From assembly GCF_001905795.1 (NCBI RefSeq), contig NZ_LIXJ01000028.1, positions 2,284 to 66,283 on the forward strand: DNA of 64,000 nt, given 5' to 3'. Source of the DNA: Streptomyces sp. CB01580. Lineage in GTDB: Bacteria > Actinomycetota > Actinomycetes > Streptomycetales > Streptomycetaceae. Below are positions 43,131 to 52,170 of this stretch, in pieces. Numbering within the stretch: the stretch's first letter is position 1; each line of letters begins with the position of its first letter. Under the pieces are notes generated by a model, which saw only the letters and a program-made list of their open reading frames with translations, was not told where the DNA came from and did no database searches. Made by a program: the position numbers and the translations under genes.

Positions 43131-44064
43131 GTGAGCGCGGCCGCGACCCGGCTCGCTCTCACCGGCCTCGGCCGACCCCTGCCCGCCTTCGACATCGCTC
43201 TGCGCCACTACTGGGACCATCAGCACCCCGGCGAGGACCTGGAGGAGCACCTTCGCCGCGGCGGCCTCGCCTCCCGGTTCGGCCCAGCGCTGCCGCAGCA
43301 GATGCAGTCCGCGCTCGGAGACGCCGCCCAGGCGCTGCTCCTGCCCGGCACCGTCGGATCCGTCGTCGGTGAAGCGACCGACTCACTGGCCCGGGCCCTG
43401 CGCGAGCGCCGACAGACCGTCCGCGCGCTCGCCCGGTGCACGCGTCTGGCCGACCTGGTGGAGGCGGAGCCCGATGTGGACGCCCCCCTCCTACTGCACC
43501 GCACCTGCTGGCCTGGGAGCTCGGTCAGCTCCCGCCCGCCCGGCGGGTCGTGCCGGTCATCCTGCCGGACGCGTTCGAGGGCACCGGCGACCGTACCCAC
43601 CGTGACCCGGAGCGCTCCCTGCAACGCGTGGTGTGGCTCATGCCGAACGCGTTCGTCGTCATCACCGGCCGCTCCCGGCTCCGGTGGGCCGACCAAGGAC
43701 TCCATGGACAGCTCGACCGGACCGGCCGGGCGGCCTGGCCCGGCCTGGCCCACCTGGCCCGACTCGCCGGAGACTTCCCCACCGCCCTCACCGCCGCCGA
43801 AACCCTCGGCCGGCCAGGCCGCCACCACCGCGCCCTGGGCGACGTGCACTGGGTCCAGGGCGACATGAACCGCGCCGCCACAGCGTATGAAGCGCCCGCA
43901 ACGATGCTGAGCTCCACGGCGTCGCGGGCGAACGGGCCACCTCCCAGGCCCAGCGCGCCTTCGTCCTCGCCTTCACCGACCCCGACCGGGCCGACGACGA
44001 AATCCGCCTCGCCCAGCAACTGCTGACCAAACTGCGAGGGACGGCGGAACCGACGTGCTGGTGA
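43131..44064 (+). pseudogene. large ATP/GTP-binding TPR-type protein, multiply frameshifted remnant
   Basis: From the GTG at 43131 the frame reads TRLALTGLGRPLPAFDIALR, HPGEDLEEHLRRGGLASRFG and QSALGDAAQALLLPGTVGSV. It shifts near 43500 to LAWELGQLPPARRVVPVILP and VVWLMPNAFVVITGRSRLRW. It then jumps to RLAGDFPTALTAAETLGRPG and VHWVQGDMNRAATAYEA, and after another shift ends AFVLAFTDPDRADDEIRLAQ to the stop at 44062-44064. The parts match the ends of Streptomyces STAND/TPR-like proteins with the middle missing. No function is expected. Confidence 0.6.
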
Positions 44065-44107
44065 AGACAGCCGTGGCAAGGCAGATTGCGGGCCCCGGGC
44101 CGGGGCG

Positions 44108-44599
44108 TCACTTCAGTTCCATGAGGATGTCGGCGCGGGCGTAATAGTCGGCCACCGGGAGACGGTCGCGGGTGATCCTGACAAACCCGGCTTCCTCGTA
44201 GAGGTGGATGGCAGGAGCCAACTTGCTGTTCGTACCGAGGAACAGCCGGGCCCCGCCGAGTGCCTGGGCGCGGTCGATCACTGCGGCTACGAGTTGGCGG
44301 CCGATTCCGCGTCCCTGCGCGGCGGGAGCCACGGCCATCTTCGCCAGCTCGAACACTGCGTCCGGGTAGGCCAGAAGCGCGACGCACCCGACGACGGTGC
44401 CGCTGCCCGGCTCGCACGCCAGGAGCACGTCGCCGCCTGGGCCCACAATGCGGCCGAACGGATCTCCGAGAACCGCCCGGTCCTCTTCCTGCAGGGTGAA
44501 CAGACGTGAGATCCACTCCTCGTTCAGCGCTCGGAACGCGTCGGCATCACTCTGTGAGGCGATCGAGGAGACCTCGATCGAGGCAGAGGTGTACGGCAT
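44108..44599 (-). CDS. GNAT family N-acetyltransferase
   Basis: The ATG at 44599 is preceded by GGAAGGAAA; an ATG 16 codons upstream is less likely. The 163-residue product has the GNAT core: VVGCVALLAYPDAVFELAKM (strands 2-4), the acetyl-CoA loop VAPAAQGRGIGRQLVAAVID (motif A, Q-x-x-G-x-G), and LGTNSKLAPAIHLYEEAGFV (motif B). The LYEEAGF and NSKLAPAI patterns are typical of small-molecule or amino-acid acetylating members. It is divergent from the LysR gene at 44698, with about 100 bases between, so that regulator may control it. Confidence 0.9.
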   Translation of the reverse strand: MPYTSASIEVSSIASQSDADAFRALNEEWISRLFTLQEEDRAVLGDPFGRIVGPGGDVLLACEPGSGTVVGCVALLAYPDAVFELAKMAVAPAAQGRGIGRQLVAAVIDRAQALGGARLFLGTNSKLAPAIHLYEEAGFVRITRDRLPVADYYARADILMELK

Positions 44600-44697
44600 G
44601 AGGCGGGTTTCCTTCCGATTCAGCTTCCCGCTAGCCTCTGACCCCACTCACCCATATGTCCAATACAGCATCTTCCCTCCATCAATAAGCTGGAGTT

Positions 44698-45618
44698 ATG
44701 GATCAGCGTATCGAGCTCCGCCATCTGCGGTACTTTCTGGCTGTGGCCGAGGAACTCCACTTCGGCCGTGCCGCCCATCGGCTGAGCATTGCCCAGCCAG
44801 CCCTGTCCCAGCAGATCAGACAGCTCGAGAAGATGGTCGGTGTTGAGCTGTTCCGGCGGACCTCTCGAAGCGTCCGCCTCACAGACGCGGGAGCGACGTT
44901 CCATCCACGGGCGAGGGACCTTCTGGGCCGTCTGACGGCCGACCTCGACGAGGCCGGCCGTGTCGGGCGCGGCGAGGCCGGTCGCCTGGACGTCGCCTTC
45001 ATCACGTCCGCCGCCGCGATCATCAGCGAACGGCTCCGTGAATTCTCCCGCCGCCGCCCAGACGTCCAGATCAAGCTGCACGACGGCTTCACCGTCGATG
45101 TCCTGGCGGCCCTGGAGCGGGGCACAGCCGACGTCGGGATCGTGCGGGATGCCGAGGAGCGAGACGATATCGACCTTTCCCTGTTGACGACGGAACGGTT
45201 TGTCGCCGTCCTCCCCGCAGAACACCCCGCCGCAAGGGGTAGCCATGTGCAAGCAACGGCGCTGGCCACTGACCCACTTGTCCTGTTCCCGCGTACAGCA
45301 GGAGCTCAAGCGTTCGACGTGAACACGCAGCCGCTGCGGGACGTCGGCGTCGACGTCCGGATCGCGCAAGAGTGCTCGAACTGGCACACCATCATCATGC
45401 TCGTCGCCGCTGGACTCGGCGTCACCATCGCCCCCTACAGCGTCACGACGCTGCTCCCCGCAGGCGCCCGACGGCTCGAACTCGACGGGCCTCCCACACT
45501 GAGCCGGATCTTCATGGCCACCCGCCGAGGAGACAACCGTCCCCTCGTGCAAGCCTTCACCGCAGCATCTGAGTCCGTGACAGGTCGTGGCCACGGCCGG
45601 ACGACGAGAGCTCGTTGA
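44698..45618 (+). CDS. LysR-family transcriptional regulator
   Basis: The 306-residue protein starts MDQRIELRHLRYFLAVAEEL, followed by the winged helix HFGRAAHRLSIAQPALSQQI and RQLEKMVGVELFRRTSRSVR (residues 1-62). The effector domain has RLDVAFITSAAAIISERLRE, ALERGTADVGIVRDAEERDD and VAAGLGVTIAPYSVTTL. The start is the ATG at 44698; GGAG lies very close upstream. It is divergently placed to the GNAT gene, the classical arrangement for a LysR target. The 98-bp gap is the likely operator region. Confidence 0.92.
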   Translation: MDQRIELRHLRYFLAVAEELHFGRAAHRLSIAQPALSQQIRQLEKMVGVELFRRTSRSVRLTDAGATFHPRARDLLGRLTADLDEAGRVGRGEAGRLDVAFITSAAAIISERLREFSRRRPDVQIKLHDGFTVDVLAALERGTADVGIVRDAEERDDIDLSLLTTERFVAVLPAEHPAARGSHVQATALATDPLVLFPRTAGAQAFDVNTQPLRDVGVDVRIAQECSNWHTIIMLVAAGLGVTIAPYSVTTLLPAGARRLELDGPPTLSRIFMATRRGDNRPLVQAFTAASESVTGRGHGRTTRAR

Positions 45619-46046
45619 CCCACCGAGCGAGCACCTCCAAGTGCAACGGCCGCTCGAAGGCGTACCGTGCGTAGCCCCACCCGCCGCACCTGGAGCACCC
45701 ACCGCTGGGACAACAGCCCGAGCCGACCGCTCTGAAACGGCCCCTGCCCGCCCAGCCTCTCAATGGCCACCAAAAGAGCGACGCAGACTTTTCAGAGCTC
45801 CGAGCGTCTCGGAGGCCGTGGTCATCCGTCATCTCAGCGTGGCGGACACGCACCGCCGTCCAGGGCTCCCTGCGGGCGTCGCCTGCGTCGGTGTTCCTCC
45901 CGGCGAGCCCGCACCTCATCGATCCGCCACCTCGCCTCCACGCCTGGCCCCGGCTATCGCCGAGGACCTCGGCCACCACGACAAGGCCGCCGTACGACGG
46001 ATTGCCGATGCCGGAGAAGCTTGAGCCCGAATCGCCCAGCCGGCTT
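45619..46046. other. intergenic stretch with no supported gene
   Basis: Open frames exist on both strands, such as a minus-strand ARYAFERPLHLEVLARWVNE near 45625-45690. None has a start, a ribosome binding site or a recognised family. The stretch may hold gene debris. Confidence 0.35.
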
Positions 46047-46940
46047 TCAGGCGAGTATGACCCGGCGCCCGCGCGTGTGGCCTGCTCGGCTGTCGATGTG
46101 CGCCGCCGCGGCCTCGGCGAGCGTGTACGACTTCTCGACCGGGATGTGGAGTTTTCCCCGCGAGATGAGGTCGGCGGCCACGGCGAGCGCTTCTGGCACG
46201 CTCCCGGCCACGCCAGAGAATCGGACACCGAGCTCCGGCGCACTGAGATCGGCGATGGAGATCACCTTGCGCGGGGTCCCGGCCAGTTCGACGAGCTCGC
46301 GGATCACGCCCGAGCCGGCCAGATCGAGGGCCGCGTCGACATGGCCGAGCTGCCGCACCCGCTCGACCCAGCCCTCGCCATACGTCGTGGCGAGGGCACC
46401 CAGGCTGCGCAGATAGTCCTGGTTCGCGGCCCCAGCCGTGCCGATCACCGTGATGCCGCGGTCGCGGGCGATCTGCAGCACCGCTGAGCCCACTCCCCCG
46501 GACGCGCCGCTGACCAGCAGCGTCTGCCCGGACTGCGCACCGACCTCGCGGATGAGGCGCAGCGCGGTCTCCACCACGGAGGGGTATCCGGCCGCCTCTT
46601 CGAACGTCAGACCCTCGGGCATACGGGCCCAGGCCGACAGCACGGCGAACTCGGCATAGGTGTTGAAGCCTTCGCCGAAGACGTGGTCACCGGCCTCGAC
46701 TGCTTCGACGCCCTCGCCGACCTCGTCCACCACCCCGGCGGCGTCCAGCCCGACTCCGGAGGGCAACTCGATCGGATGGGCCCCGAGCTTCTGGCCTTCA
46801 CGGATCCTCCAGTCGACGGGGTTCACGCCCGCCGCCCGCACAGCGATGCGTATCTGGCCGGGGCCCGCGTGGGGCTCCTCGGCGTCCACGAGGTGCAGAA
46901 CGTCCGGACCACCAAACTCGGCGAAGCTCACTTTCTTCAT
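46047..46940 (-). CDS. NADP-dependent oxidoreductase, quinone reductase (MDR) family
   Basis: The product of about 297 residues begins MKKVSFAEFGGPDVLHLVDA; an ATG four codons upstream (46952) is an alternative. The GroES-like N-terminal domain (VRAAGVNPVDWRIREG, GVGLDAAGVVDEVGEGVEAV) lacks zinc ligands. The Rossmann domain has LLVSGASGGVGSAVLQIARD (about 145-165) for NADPH binding. This is the zinc-free quinone oxidoreductase type, reducing quinones or enones. It is divergent from a TetR gene with a 13-bp inverted repeat between them, so that regulator is probably its repressor. Confidence 0.9.
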   Translation of the reverse strand: MKKVSFAEFGGPDVLHLVDAEEPHAGPGQIRIAVRAAGVNPVDWRIREGQKLGAHPIELPSGVGLDAAGVVDEVGEGVEAVEAGDHVFGEGFNTYAEFAVLSAWARMPEGLTFEEAAGYPSVVETALRLIREVGAQSGQTLLVSGASGGVGSAVLQIARDRGITVIGTAGAANQDYLRSLGALATTYGEGWVERVRQLGHVDAALDLAGSGVIRELVELAGTPRKVISIADLSAPELGVRFSGVAGSVPEALAVAADLISRGKLHIPVEKSYTLAEAAAAHIDSRAGHTRGRRVILA

Positions 46941-46955
46941 GCGGGGAACCATAAC

Positions 46956-46968
46956 GCTAACGGTTAGC
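46956..46968. promoter_or_regulatory. candidate TetR operator between oxidoreductase and tetR genes
   Basis: Perfect inverted repeat GCTAAC-G-GTTAGC in the short gap between the divergent starts. Neither start has a good ribosome binding site, so both genes may be transcribed as leaderless mRNAs from promoters overlapping this operator. Confidence 0.6.
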
Positions 46969-47010
46969 TTTTTGAAGTTGATGCAGATTCGTATCTGATA
47001 GCGTCCGGTT

Positions 47011-47616
47011 ATGACCGTGCCGCCCGGACGCCGTGAGCGCAAGAAGGCCGCGACCCGCCAGAAGATCGCCGACACCGCCCTCCGGCTCTTTTTGGAACGC
47101 GGGTACGAGGCGGTGGGAATCCGTGACGTGGCCGCTGAGGCCGACGTGGCCGTCACCACGGTCTTCTCCCACTTCTCCTCGAAAGAGGCCCTGGTGTTCG
47201 AGCAGGACGACGGCTTCGAGCAACGTCTCACGCAGGCGGTCACCGGCCGGGCGCCGCACGAGCCGCTCATCCCCGCGCTGCGCCACGGGATCCAGTCCCT
47301 GGTCCGACATTGCACGGCGGACAGCGCCACCCCGATCTGGCGCATGATCGACGAATCTCCCGCCCTGCGGGAGTACGAGGAGTCGATGAGGCTGCGCCAC
47401 GCGGAGTCGCTGGCAACGGCCATCGCCGCCGATCCCGACCTGTCACAGACCACGACGGCGAGCCGGACGATCGCGAGGTTCGTGATCGACGCCTACTCAC
47501 TGGCCCGCGAGGCGCCCAATCCGGACGCCGCGTTGGACGAGATCTTCCACATGATCGAGGCAGCCTGGGCCGTCACCTGCCCCTCCAGAAACTCCACCGG
47601 CACGGCCGGACCGTAG
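47011..47616 (+). CDS. TetR-family transcriptional regulator
   Basis: The 201-residue protein starts MTVPPGRRERKKAATRQKIA. The helix-turn-helix (about residues 12-58: TALRLFLERGYEAVGIRDVA, EADVAVTTVFSHFSSKEALV) is canonical. The C-terminal ligand domain has LRHGIQSLVRHCTADSATPI and ASRTIARFVIDAYSLAREAP. It is divergent from the NADP-oxidoreductase gene. No Shine-Dalgarno is evident, consistent with leaderless translation. Confidence 0.92.
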   Translation: MTVPPGRRERKKAATRQKIADTALRLFLERGYEAVGIRDVAAEADVAVTTVFSHFSSKEALVFEQDDGFEQRLTQAVTGRAPHEPLIPALRHGIQSLVRHCTADSATPIWRMIDESPALREYEESMRLRHAESLATAIAADPDLSQTTTASRTIARFVIDAYSLAREAPNPDAALDEIFHMIEAAWAVTCPSRNSTGTAGP

Positions 47617-48082
47617 TCAGGACTCGCCCCGCCCGACGCTCACCCATCCCGGAAGCCATCGCCACCCACCCCCGGACCTCGACCTCCTCGGCTTCGATCA
47701 CCTCGAACAACGACCCCGTCGGCACCGCCTCCTCCCCTCAGGGAGAAGACCTGCCCACCCCGACGCCAATCAACGTCTCCCCAGGTCGGCCCGCCCCTCG
47801 AAACGAGCCGCACTCTTCGACGATCCCGACCGCGGCGATGGATCTCAGCGCATGGAAAAGCACGGGTTCGTCGACCACCGGGACGAGGGCCTTGGCCAAC
47901 GTACGGGTGTTCGGTCTCAGTCTGCTTCCCAGCCCACCGGCCGGGCCGAGCGCCTTGGGAGGAGCCATCCGCCCGAGAGTGGCATGGACCAGGGCGCCCC
48001 GCCAACACGAACGGGCATGGCGGCCATCGGCATCACCACGACGGTGTTCGTGGCCGGCCCTGGCCGCCTAGCATCGCCTGTC
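47617..48082. other. intergenic region with gene debris
   Basis: It contains the nucleotidyltransferase fragment annotated separately. It also has a minus-strand coding-like stretch (PTGSLFEVIEAEEVEVRGWV, near 47660-47725) of unknown origin. Nothing intact is present. Confidence 0.4.
47813..47941 (-). pseudogene. sugar nucleotidyltransferase, N-terminal fragment
   Basis: The frame reads AGGLGSRLRPNTRTLAKALV then PVVDEPVLFHALRSIAAVGI. This is the nucleotide-binding signature (GGxGxRLxPxT...KxLxPV) of RmlA/GlmU-type sugar-1-phosphate nucleotidyltransferases. Only about 43 residues survive and the frame then becomes unrelated. Confidence 0.6.
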
Positions 48083-48700
48083 ATGGACATCGCACTCGTC
48101 CGTTCACGATGGCGGGCCGTACTCGCCATGTTCGCCGTACTTCCGTGGGGGCTTGGCCTGCCGTTGGCGGCCCTCACAATCGGGTTGGACACCGTCGCGG
48201 GGCAGCCTGATGTGCGGGGCGCCGCGATGGCGGTGGCAGCCGGTACGGCGTCCTTCGCGACCGTGCCGGCTCAGGTACAGACCGTCAGGGCTCTGCTGTC
48301 CAGACCTCGTCTCACCCTGGAGACCGACGCCCTGGTCATCCATGACGCCGTGTTCCTTCGCGAAGGCGCCCGGATCGCGCGCGAGCAGATCGCGGAAGTC
48401 GATCGGCTGGACTGGAAGGACGCCGAGGTCAGCTTCCGCATCGACTACGACACGATCGAGCTGACTCCGTTCCGCGAACCGCTGAACGTGGAGGTACGGC
48501 TACACGGCGACCACGGCTTCGCCTCGGTCCGAAGGCTTCACCACGGCACCTGGATCTGGCGCTTCGCCCGCAGATGGGACCGATCCCCGCAGTTTACCGG
48601 TGCCGGGCGACCGCTACCGAAGGATCCGGATCCGTGCCAAACACCCGGTGGCCGCCCTCACCGCCCTCACCGAATGGGTCACGAGCTCAGCCGCTCCTGA
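48083..48700 (+). CDS. membrane protein with PH-like C-terminal domain, probably frameshifted near its end
   Basis: The ATG at 48083 starts MDIALVRSRWRAVLAM. Two hydrophobic segments follow (FAVLPWGLGLPLAALTIGL and AAMAVAAGTASFATVPAQVQ). A beta-rich domain comes next (SRPRLTLETDALVIHDAVFL, AEVSFRIDYDTIELTPFREP, LNVEVRLHGDHG). Near 48598 the natural-looking sequence continues in another frame (DRYRRIRIRAKHPVAALTAL then TEWVTSS), while the open frame runs on as low-complexity Pro/His/Arg to 48700. The C-terminal ~30 residues are therefore probably lost to a frameshift. Function unknown. Confidence 0.55.
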   Translation: MDIALVRSRWRAVLAMFAVLPWGLGLPLAALTIGLDTVAGQPDVRGAAMAVAAGTASFATVPAQVQTVRALLSRPRLTLETDALVIHDAVFLREGARIAREQIAEVDRLDWKDAEVSFRIDYDTIELTPFREPLNVEVRLHGDHGFASVRRLHHGTWIWRFARRWDRSPQFTGAGRPLPKDPDPCQTPGGRPHRPHRMGHELSRS

Positions 48701-48836
48701 TGCCGGGCGCACTCCTCATGGAACGGCAGGCGAGCCCTACCAGGGTCCGCCCGACGGGTCGCTCGGGGGTGGCCATCACGACTGAGCCGCGCATGCGGAC
48801 TCGCCCCGAGCCACCTCAAGAAGGTTCAATGCCGGG

Positions 48837-49066
48837 GTGGTGGACTGGGCACAGATGCGTGACTGCTGGTTCGAGGTTGATCGTGTTCCGGAGCTCTTGG
48901 AGCGGGTCGAGCGCGGTGACGTCGCAGACACGTGGAAGGAACTGGGGTGGCGGCTCGTCCTCGAACATGACCTGGTGTCCCCAGCCAGTTTCGCCGCGCT
49001 GCCACGCCTGGTGTGCCTTGCGCCTCGCAGTGCGGAGGCGCGGGCCCTGGCGGGGCACTCACTGGC
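48837..49066 (+). pseudogene. N-terminal fragment of an uncharacterised protein
   Basis: The frame reads DWAQMRDCWFEVDRVPELLE, GDVADTWKELGWRLVLEHDL and SPASFAALPRLVCLAPRSAE, like the start of helical Streptomyces proteins of unknown function. It then runs antisense through the thioredoxin gene. About 75 residues are credible. Confidence 0.5.
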
Positions 49067-49418
49067 TGCTGCTCCCGCTCCGCAGGATCGAGGCGAGCTG
49101 CTTCTCCAGGACGTGCCTGGGCGCCGCGCCGACCCACCCGCCTGCGGGCCGGCCGCTGGTGTAGACGACGAAGGCGGGAACAGAGGTGATGCCGAGCCGG
49201 GCGGCCAGCCCGGGCTCCTCGTCCAGGTCGACCTTGACGACGTCCAAGTTGCCGGACTGTTCGGCGGCCAACTGCTCCACGATGGGGGTGACCATCCGGC
49301 ACGGGTGGCACCAGGTGGCCCAGAACTGGATCAGGACGGGTCGCTCCGCCTGGAGAACGCGCTCGGTGAATGTCTGCTCGGTGACGCTGTCAACCGGGCG
49401 TGAGGCATGTGCGGGCAT
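49059..49418 (-). CDS. trxA: thioredoxin with WCHPC active site
   Basis: The ATG at 49418 has GGAAG upstream. The 119-residue protein has the thioredoxin fold: TEQTFTERVLQAERPVLIQF, active site WATWCHPCRMVTP (about residues 34-46), VVKVDLDEEPGLAARLGITS and the cis-Pro in SVPAFVVYTSGRP. The active site is CHPC rather than CGPC; His at this position usually raises the redox potential. It is preceded by a thioredoxin reductase-like gene 59 bases upstream in the same direction, so the pair should form a disulphide-reducing system. Confidence 0.92.
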   Translation of the reverse strand: MPAHASRPVDSVTEQTFTERVLQAERPVLIQFWATWCHPCRMVTPIVEQLAAEQSGNLDVVKVDLDEEPGLAARLGITSVPAFVVYTSGRPAGGWVGAAPRHVLEKQLASILRSGSSSQ

Positions 49419-49477
49419 GCGTGGTCTTCCTGTCTTGTACGGGTGGGAGGAGGAGGTGTGGCGTTGCCGTGCGTGGG

Positions 49478-50458
49478 CTACCGGGTGGCAGCAGCTGCGT
49501 GGCGGTGCTGTTCGACGGCGCGGTCGACGTCCTCGTCGAGCAGGTCGGTGTTGATGGCGAAGCCGGCGGTGGACCCCATGCCGGCCGCGGCCACGACCTG
49601 TGCTCGCGCGTCGGCGACGTTGCCGACGGCCCAGACGCCCGCGACGCTCGTGCGGCCGGTGCGGTCGGTGACGACCCAGCCGGCGTCGTCCTTGTCGCAG
49701 CCCAGCCGGGTCAGCAGTTCGTCGTGCGGGACGGGGCGGGGGAAGAGGAAGGCAGCAGTGCGGGGGACGACGCGGCCGTCCGCGAGTTCGATTCCGCGGA
49801 GCCGGTCATCGTCGACGACGAGCTGCTTGATCTCGCCCTCGATCAGGTACAGGCCGCGTGCCTTCAGTTGTTCCCGGTCCTGCGCGGTCAGGTCCAGGGT
49901 GTGCGGGAGGAGGACGACGTCGTCGCTCCACTGACGCAGGAGCAGCGCCTGGTGGACTGCTCCCGGGTGGGTGCCGAGGACGGCGAGGGGTTGGTCGCGG
50001 ACCTCGTAGGCGTGGCAGTACGGGCAGTGCAGCAGGTCCCTCCCCCATCGTTCGCGGACGCCGGGGATGTCGGGCAGTTCGTCGCGCAGCCCGGTGGCGA
50101 CCAGGAGACGGCGGACCCTGAGCACGGGACCGCCCTCCAGGCGCACCCCGTAGCCGGGCTCGACGTGCTCCACCCGGCCCCGGATGACGTCGACCCCGTA
50201 GTGGGCGATCTCCGCCTGCCCCAGGTCGAGCAGGGTGGCCGGGGGCAGTCCGTCACGGGACAGGAAGCCGTGCATGTGCGCGGCTGGGGCGTTACGTGGT
50301 TCACCGGCATCGATCACCACCACCCTGCGACGTGCCCGTCCCAGCAGGAGCGCGGCACTCAGGCCGGCTGCTCCGGCACCGATCACCGCCACGTCGTAGA
50401 CCTCGTCACCAGTCGGGGCCGTGCTGCCACTGCTCGTATTCACCGTCGTCTTGATCAC
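49478..50458 (-). CDS. thioredoxin reductase-like FAD/NAD(P)-dependent oxidoreductase
   Basis: The GTG at 50458 is chosen because GGAGG lies 8 bases upstream. The 326-residue protein has the FAD-binding motif VAVIGAGAAGLSAALLLGRA (about residues 20-40), the redox pair CPYC in DLLHCPYCHAYEVRDQPLAV, and the terminal FAD contact VWAVGNVADARAQVVAAAGM. The NAD(P) domain carries LAVLGTHPGAVHQALLL, where the usual GxGxxA is altered. The CPYC differs from the CATC of true thioredoxin reductases. Such proteins include thioredoxin-reductase-like disulphide oxidases. The thioredoxin gene follows directly, which supports the pairing. Confidence 0.88.
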   Translation of the reverse strand: MIKTTVNTSSGSTAPTGDEVYDVAVIGAGAAGLSAALLLGRARRRVVVIDAGEPRNAPAAHMHGFLSRDGLPPATLLDLGQAEIAHYGVDVIRGRVEHVEPGYGVRLEGGPVLRVRRLLVATGLRDELPDIPGVRERWGRDLLHCPYCHAYEVRDQPLAVLGTHPGAVHQALLLRQWSDDVVLLPHTLDLTAQDREQLKARGLYLIEGEIKQLVVDDDRLRGIELADGRVVPRTAAFLFPRPVPHDELLTRLGCDKDDAGWVVTDRTGRTSVAGVWAVGNVADARAQVVAAAGMGSTAGFAINTDLLDEDVDRAVEQHRHAAAATR

Positions 50459-50707
50459 TGCGATCACCTCCGGCCCCCAAGGTGCTCCAGCACCGCACCA
50501 CGAGCAACTTCTGTTGCCATTTCCGGGACAGCCGGATTGATGGGGTCCGGAACAGCCGGTTCGACGGGGCGCGTGGACGAGCAGTCCCCCGTCGCCGCCA
50601 CGCTCGCCCGGACCGGCACATGGCTCCGCCATGCGTGAACCGTGCCCGCGCTCGCCGAGACGAAATGGAGGAGGGGTTCGTGGACCGTGGATCGTAGAGT
50701 CTCACGC

Positions 50708-50992
50708 ATGCGTGCAGAACGTTCTCCCGAGCCCCGTGCCCTCCTGATCAACGGCACTGTCGGCGTCGGCAAGACATCGGTGGCCGAAAGCGTGGGCGAC
50801 CTTCTCACCCATGCGGGCATACCCAACGCCGTGCGCAGCCGGGCACGCCTGCCCCTCGCCGCAGGCACCAACGTCCCTCTCGCCACCGGACTCGGCTGCC
50901 TCGGCATGCTCGCCGGCCCCGCCCGCACCGGCCGGATGACCCGCCTCATGGCGCTCGACCACGCCTTCCCGCTGCCGCCCCGCGCTGCGTGA
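50708..50992 (+). pseudogene. P-loop kinase-like protein, N-terminal fragment
   Basis: The frame starts MRAERSPEPRALLINGTVGV and contains a Walker A motif (GTVGVGKTSV, about residues 16-25) followed by ESVGDLLTHAGIPNAV, as in small Streptomyces AAA/shikimate-kinase-like proteins. The expected Asp-rich continuation is replaced by RSRARLPLAAGTNVPLA, which belongs to something else, and the frame ends at 50992. Only about 45 residues are credible. Confidence 0.5.
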
Positions 50993-51023
50993 CCGCGACC
51001 GCGACCGCGACCGCGACCGCGAC
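50991..51023. repeat. hexanucleotide tandem repeat (GACCGC, 5.5 copies)
   Basis: Five perfect copies of GACCGC and half a sixth immediately follow the end of the kinase fragment. A short tract of this kind can change length by slippage. Confidence 0.9.
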
Positions 51024-51177
51024 AATCCTGTGCGCCGGAACCGACCCGCCCGCACGAGACGGCGCAGAGCCACTGAACGCCCGAACTGCACCGCCCTGAC
51101 ACCGTTCCCCCGTTCACCCCGGCAGACTGCCAGACCGGGTAAAGGACGAGCACACCACCGTGTACAAGGAACCTGCC

Positions 51178-52170
51178 ATGATCGAATCAGACCGCAACCC
51201 CGCCCGCGGCCGCATCGGCGTAATGCTCCCCCGCGACCTACCCGTCCAGGACATACTGCCGTTCGCCCGGCGAGCAGAAGAACTGGGATTCGACCAAATA
51301 TGGGTGGTCGAAGACCTCGGCTGGCGCGGCGGACTCGCACAAGCCGGTCCCGCTCTCGCCAGCACCACCCGCATCACCGTGGGCATCGGCATCATGCCCG
51401 CCGGTGCCCGCAACGTGTGCTTCGCCGCGATGGAACTGGCCACCCTCGCCCAGCTCTACCCCGGCCGGCTGATCGCCGGCATCGGACACGGCATGCCCGA
51501 CTGGATGCGTCAGGCCGGAGCCCGGCCCGCCAGCCCCCTGACCCTGATCAGGGAATACACGACTGCGCTGCGCCTGCTCATACGCGGCGAGCCCGGCCCT
51601 GCCGGCGGCCGCTACGTGCACTGCGAGGGCGTCCTCCTCACCGAGACCCCCGACGTCGTCCCCCCGGTCATCCTGGGCGTACGGGGTCCCAAGTCGCAGG
51701 CAGCCGCGGGCGAGGTGGCCGACGGTCTCCTCCTGGCCGAGCCCGCAGCCCCCGCCTACATCTCCTCCTCGCTGCAGCACATGAACGGCGCTCCCCACAC
51801 GAGCAGCCCCGAAGTCGTCACCTACGACGCCGCCGCCGTCGACGACGACGAGGACACCGCTCTCGCCCGCGTCCGCGACGGCCTGACCGCCATCGGCGAG
51901 CCGGCCTGGGCCGCGCACATCGACCCCCTGCCCTTCGCCACGCAACTGCGTGAACACCGCGCCGCCTGCGCCGACGCCCGGCAATTCGCACAGACCATGC
52001 CCACCGACTGGGTTCGGCGGCTGAGCATCGTCGGCACCCCTGCCCAGGCACGCGAAGCGATCAAGGCACGCCACGCAGCCGGCGCGACCAGCGTCGTCCT
52101 CACCCCCGTCGGCCCCGGCCCTCTCGCATCCCTCGACTCGCTCGCCCGTGTCCTGGACCCCCGCCCCTGA
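51178..52170 (+). CDS. LLM-class flavin-dependent oxidoreductase
   Basis: The ATG at 51178 has AAGGA eight bases upstream. The 330-residue protein begins MIESDRNPARGRIGVMLPRD. It has the luciferase-like TIM-barrel pattern: FARRAEELGFDQIWVVEDLG, TTRITVGIGIMPAGARNVCF, AAMELATLAQLYPGRLIAGI and GHGMPDWMRQAGARP. Later segments are PPVILGVRGPKSQAAAGEVA and IVGTPAQAREAIKARHAAGA. It binds FMN or F420 and oxidises an unknown substrate. It stands alone. The sequence of VGPGPLASLDSLARVLDP at its end is typical of intact members. Confidence 0.92.
   Translation: MIESDRNPARGRIGVMLPRDLPVQDILPFARRAEELGFDQIWVVEDLGWRGGLAQAGPALASTTRITVGIGIMPAGARNVCFAAMELATLAQLYPGRLIAGIGHGMPDWMRQAGARPASPLTLIREYTTALRLLIRGEPGPAGGRYVHCEGVLLTETPDVVPPVILGVRGPKSQAAAGEVADGLLLAEPAAPAYISSSLQHMNGAPHTSSPEVVTYDAAAVDDDEDTALARVRDGLTAIGEPAWAAHIDPLPFATQLREHRAACADARQFAQTMPTDWVRRLSIVGTPAQAREAIKARHAAGATSVVLTPVGPGPLASLDSLARVLDPRP

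Noticed and set aside
45557..46243. 228-codon minus-strand frame between LysR and the oxidoreductase
   Set aside because: It overlaps both neighbours in other frames, has no initiation site and shows no recognisable domain.
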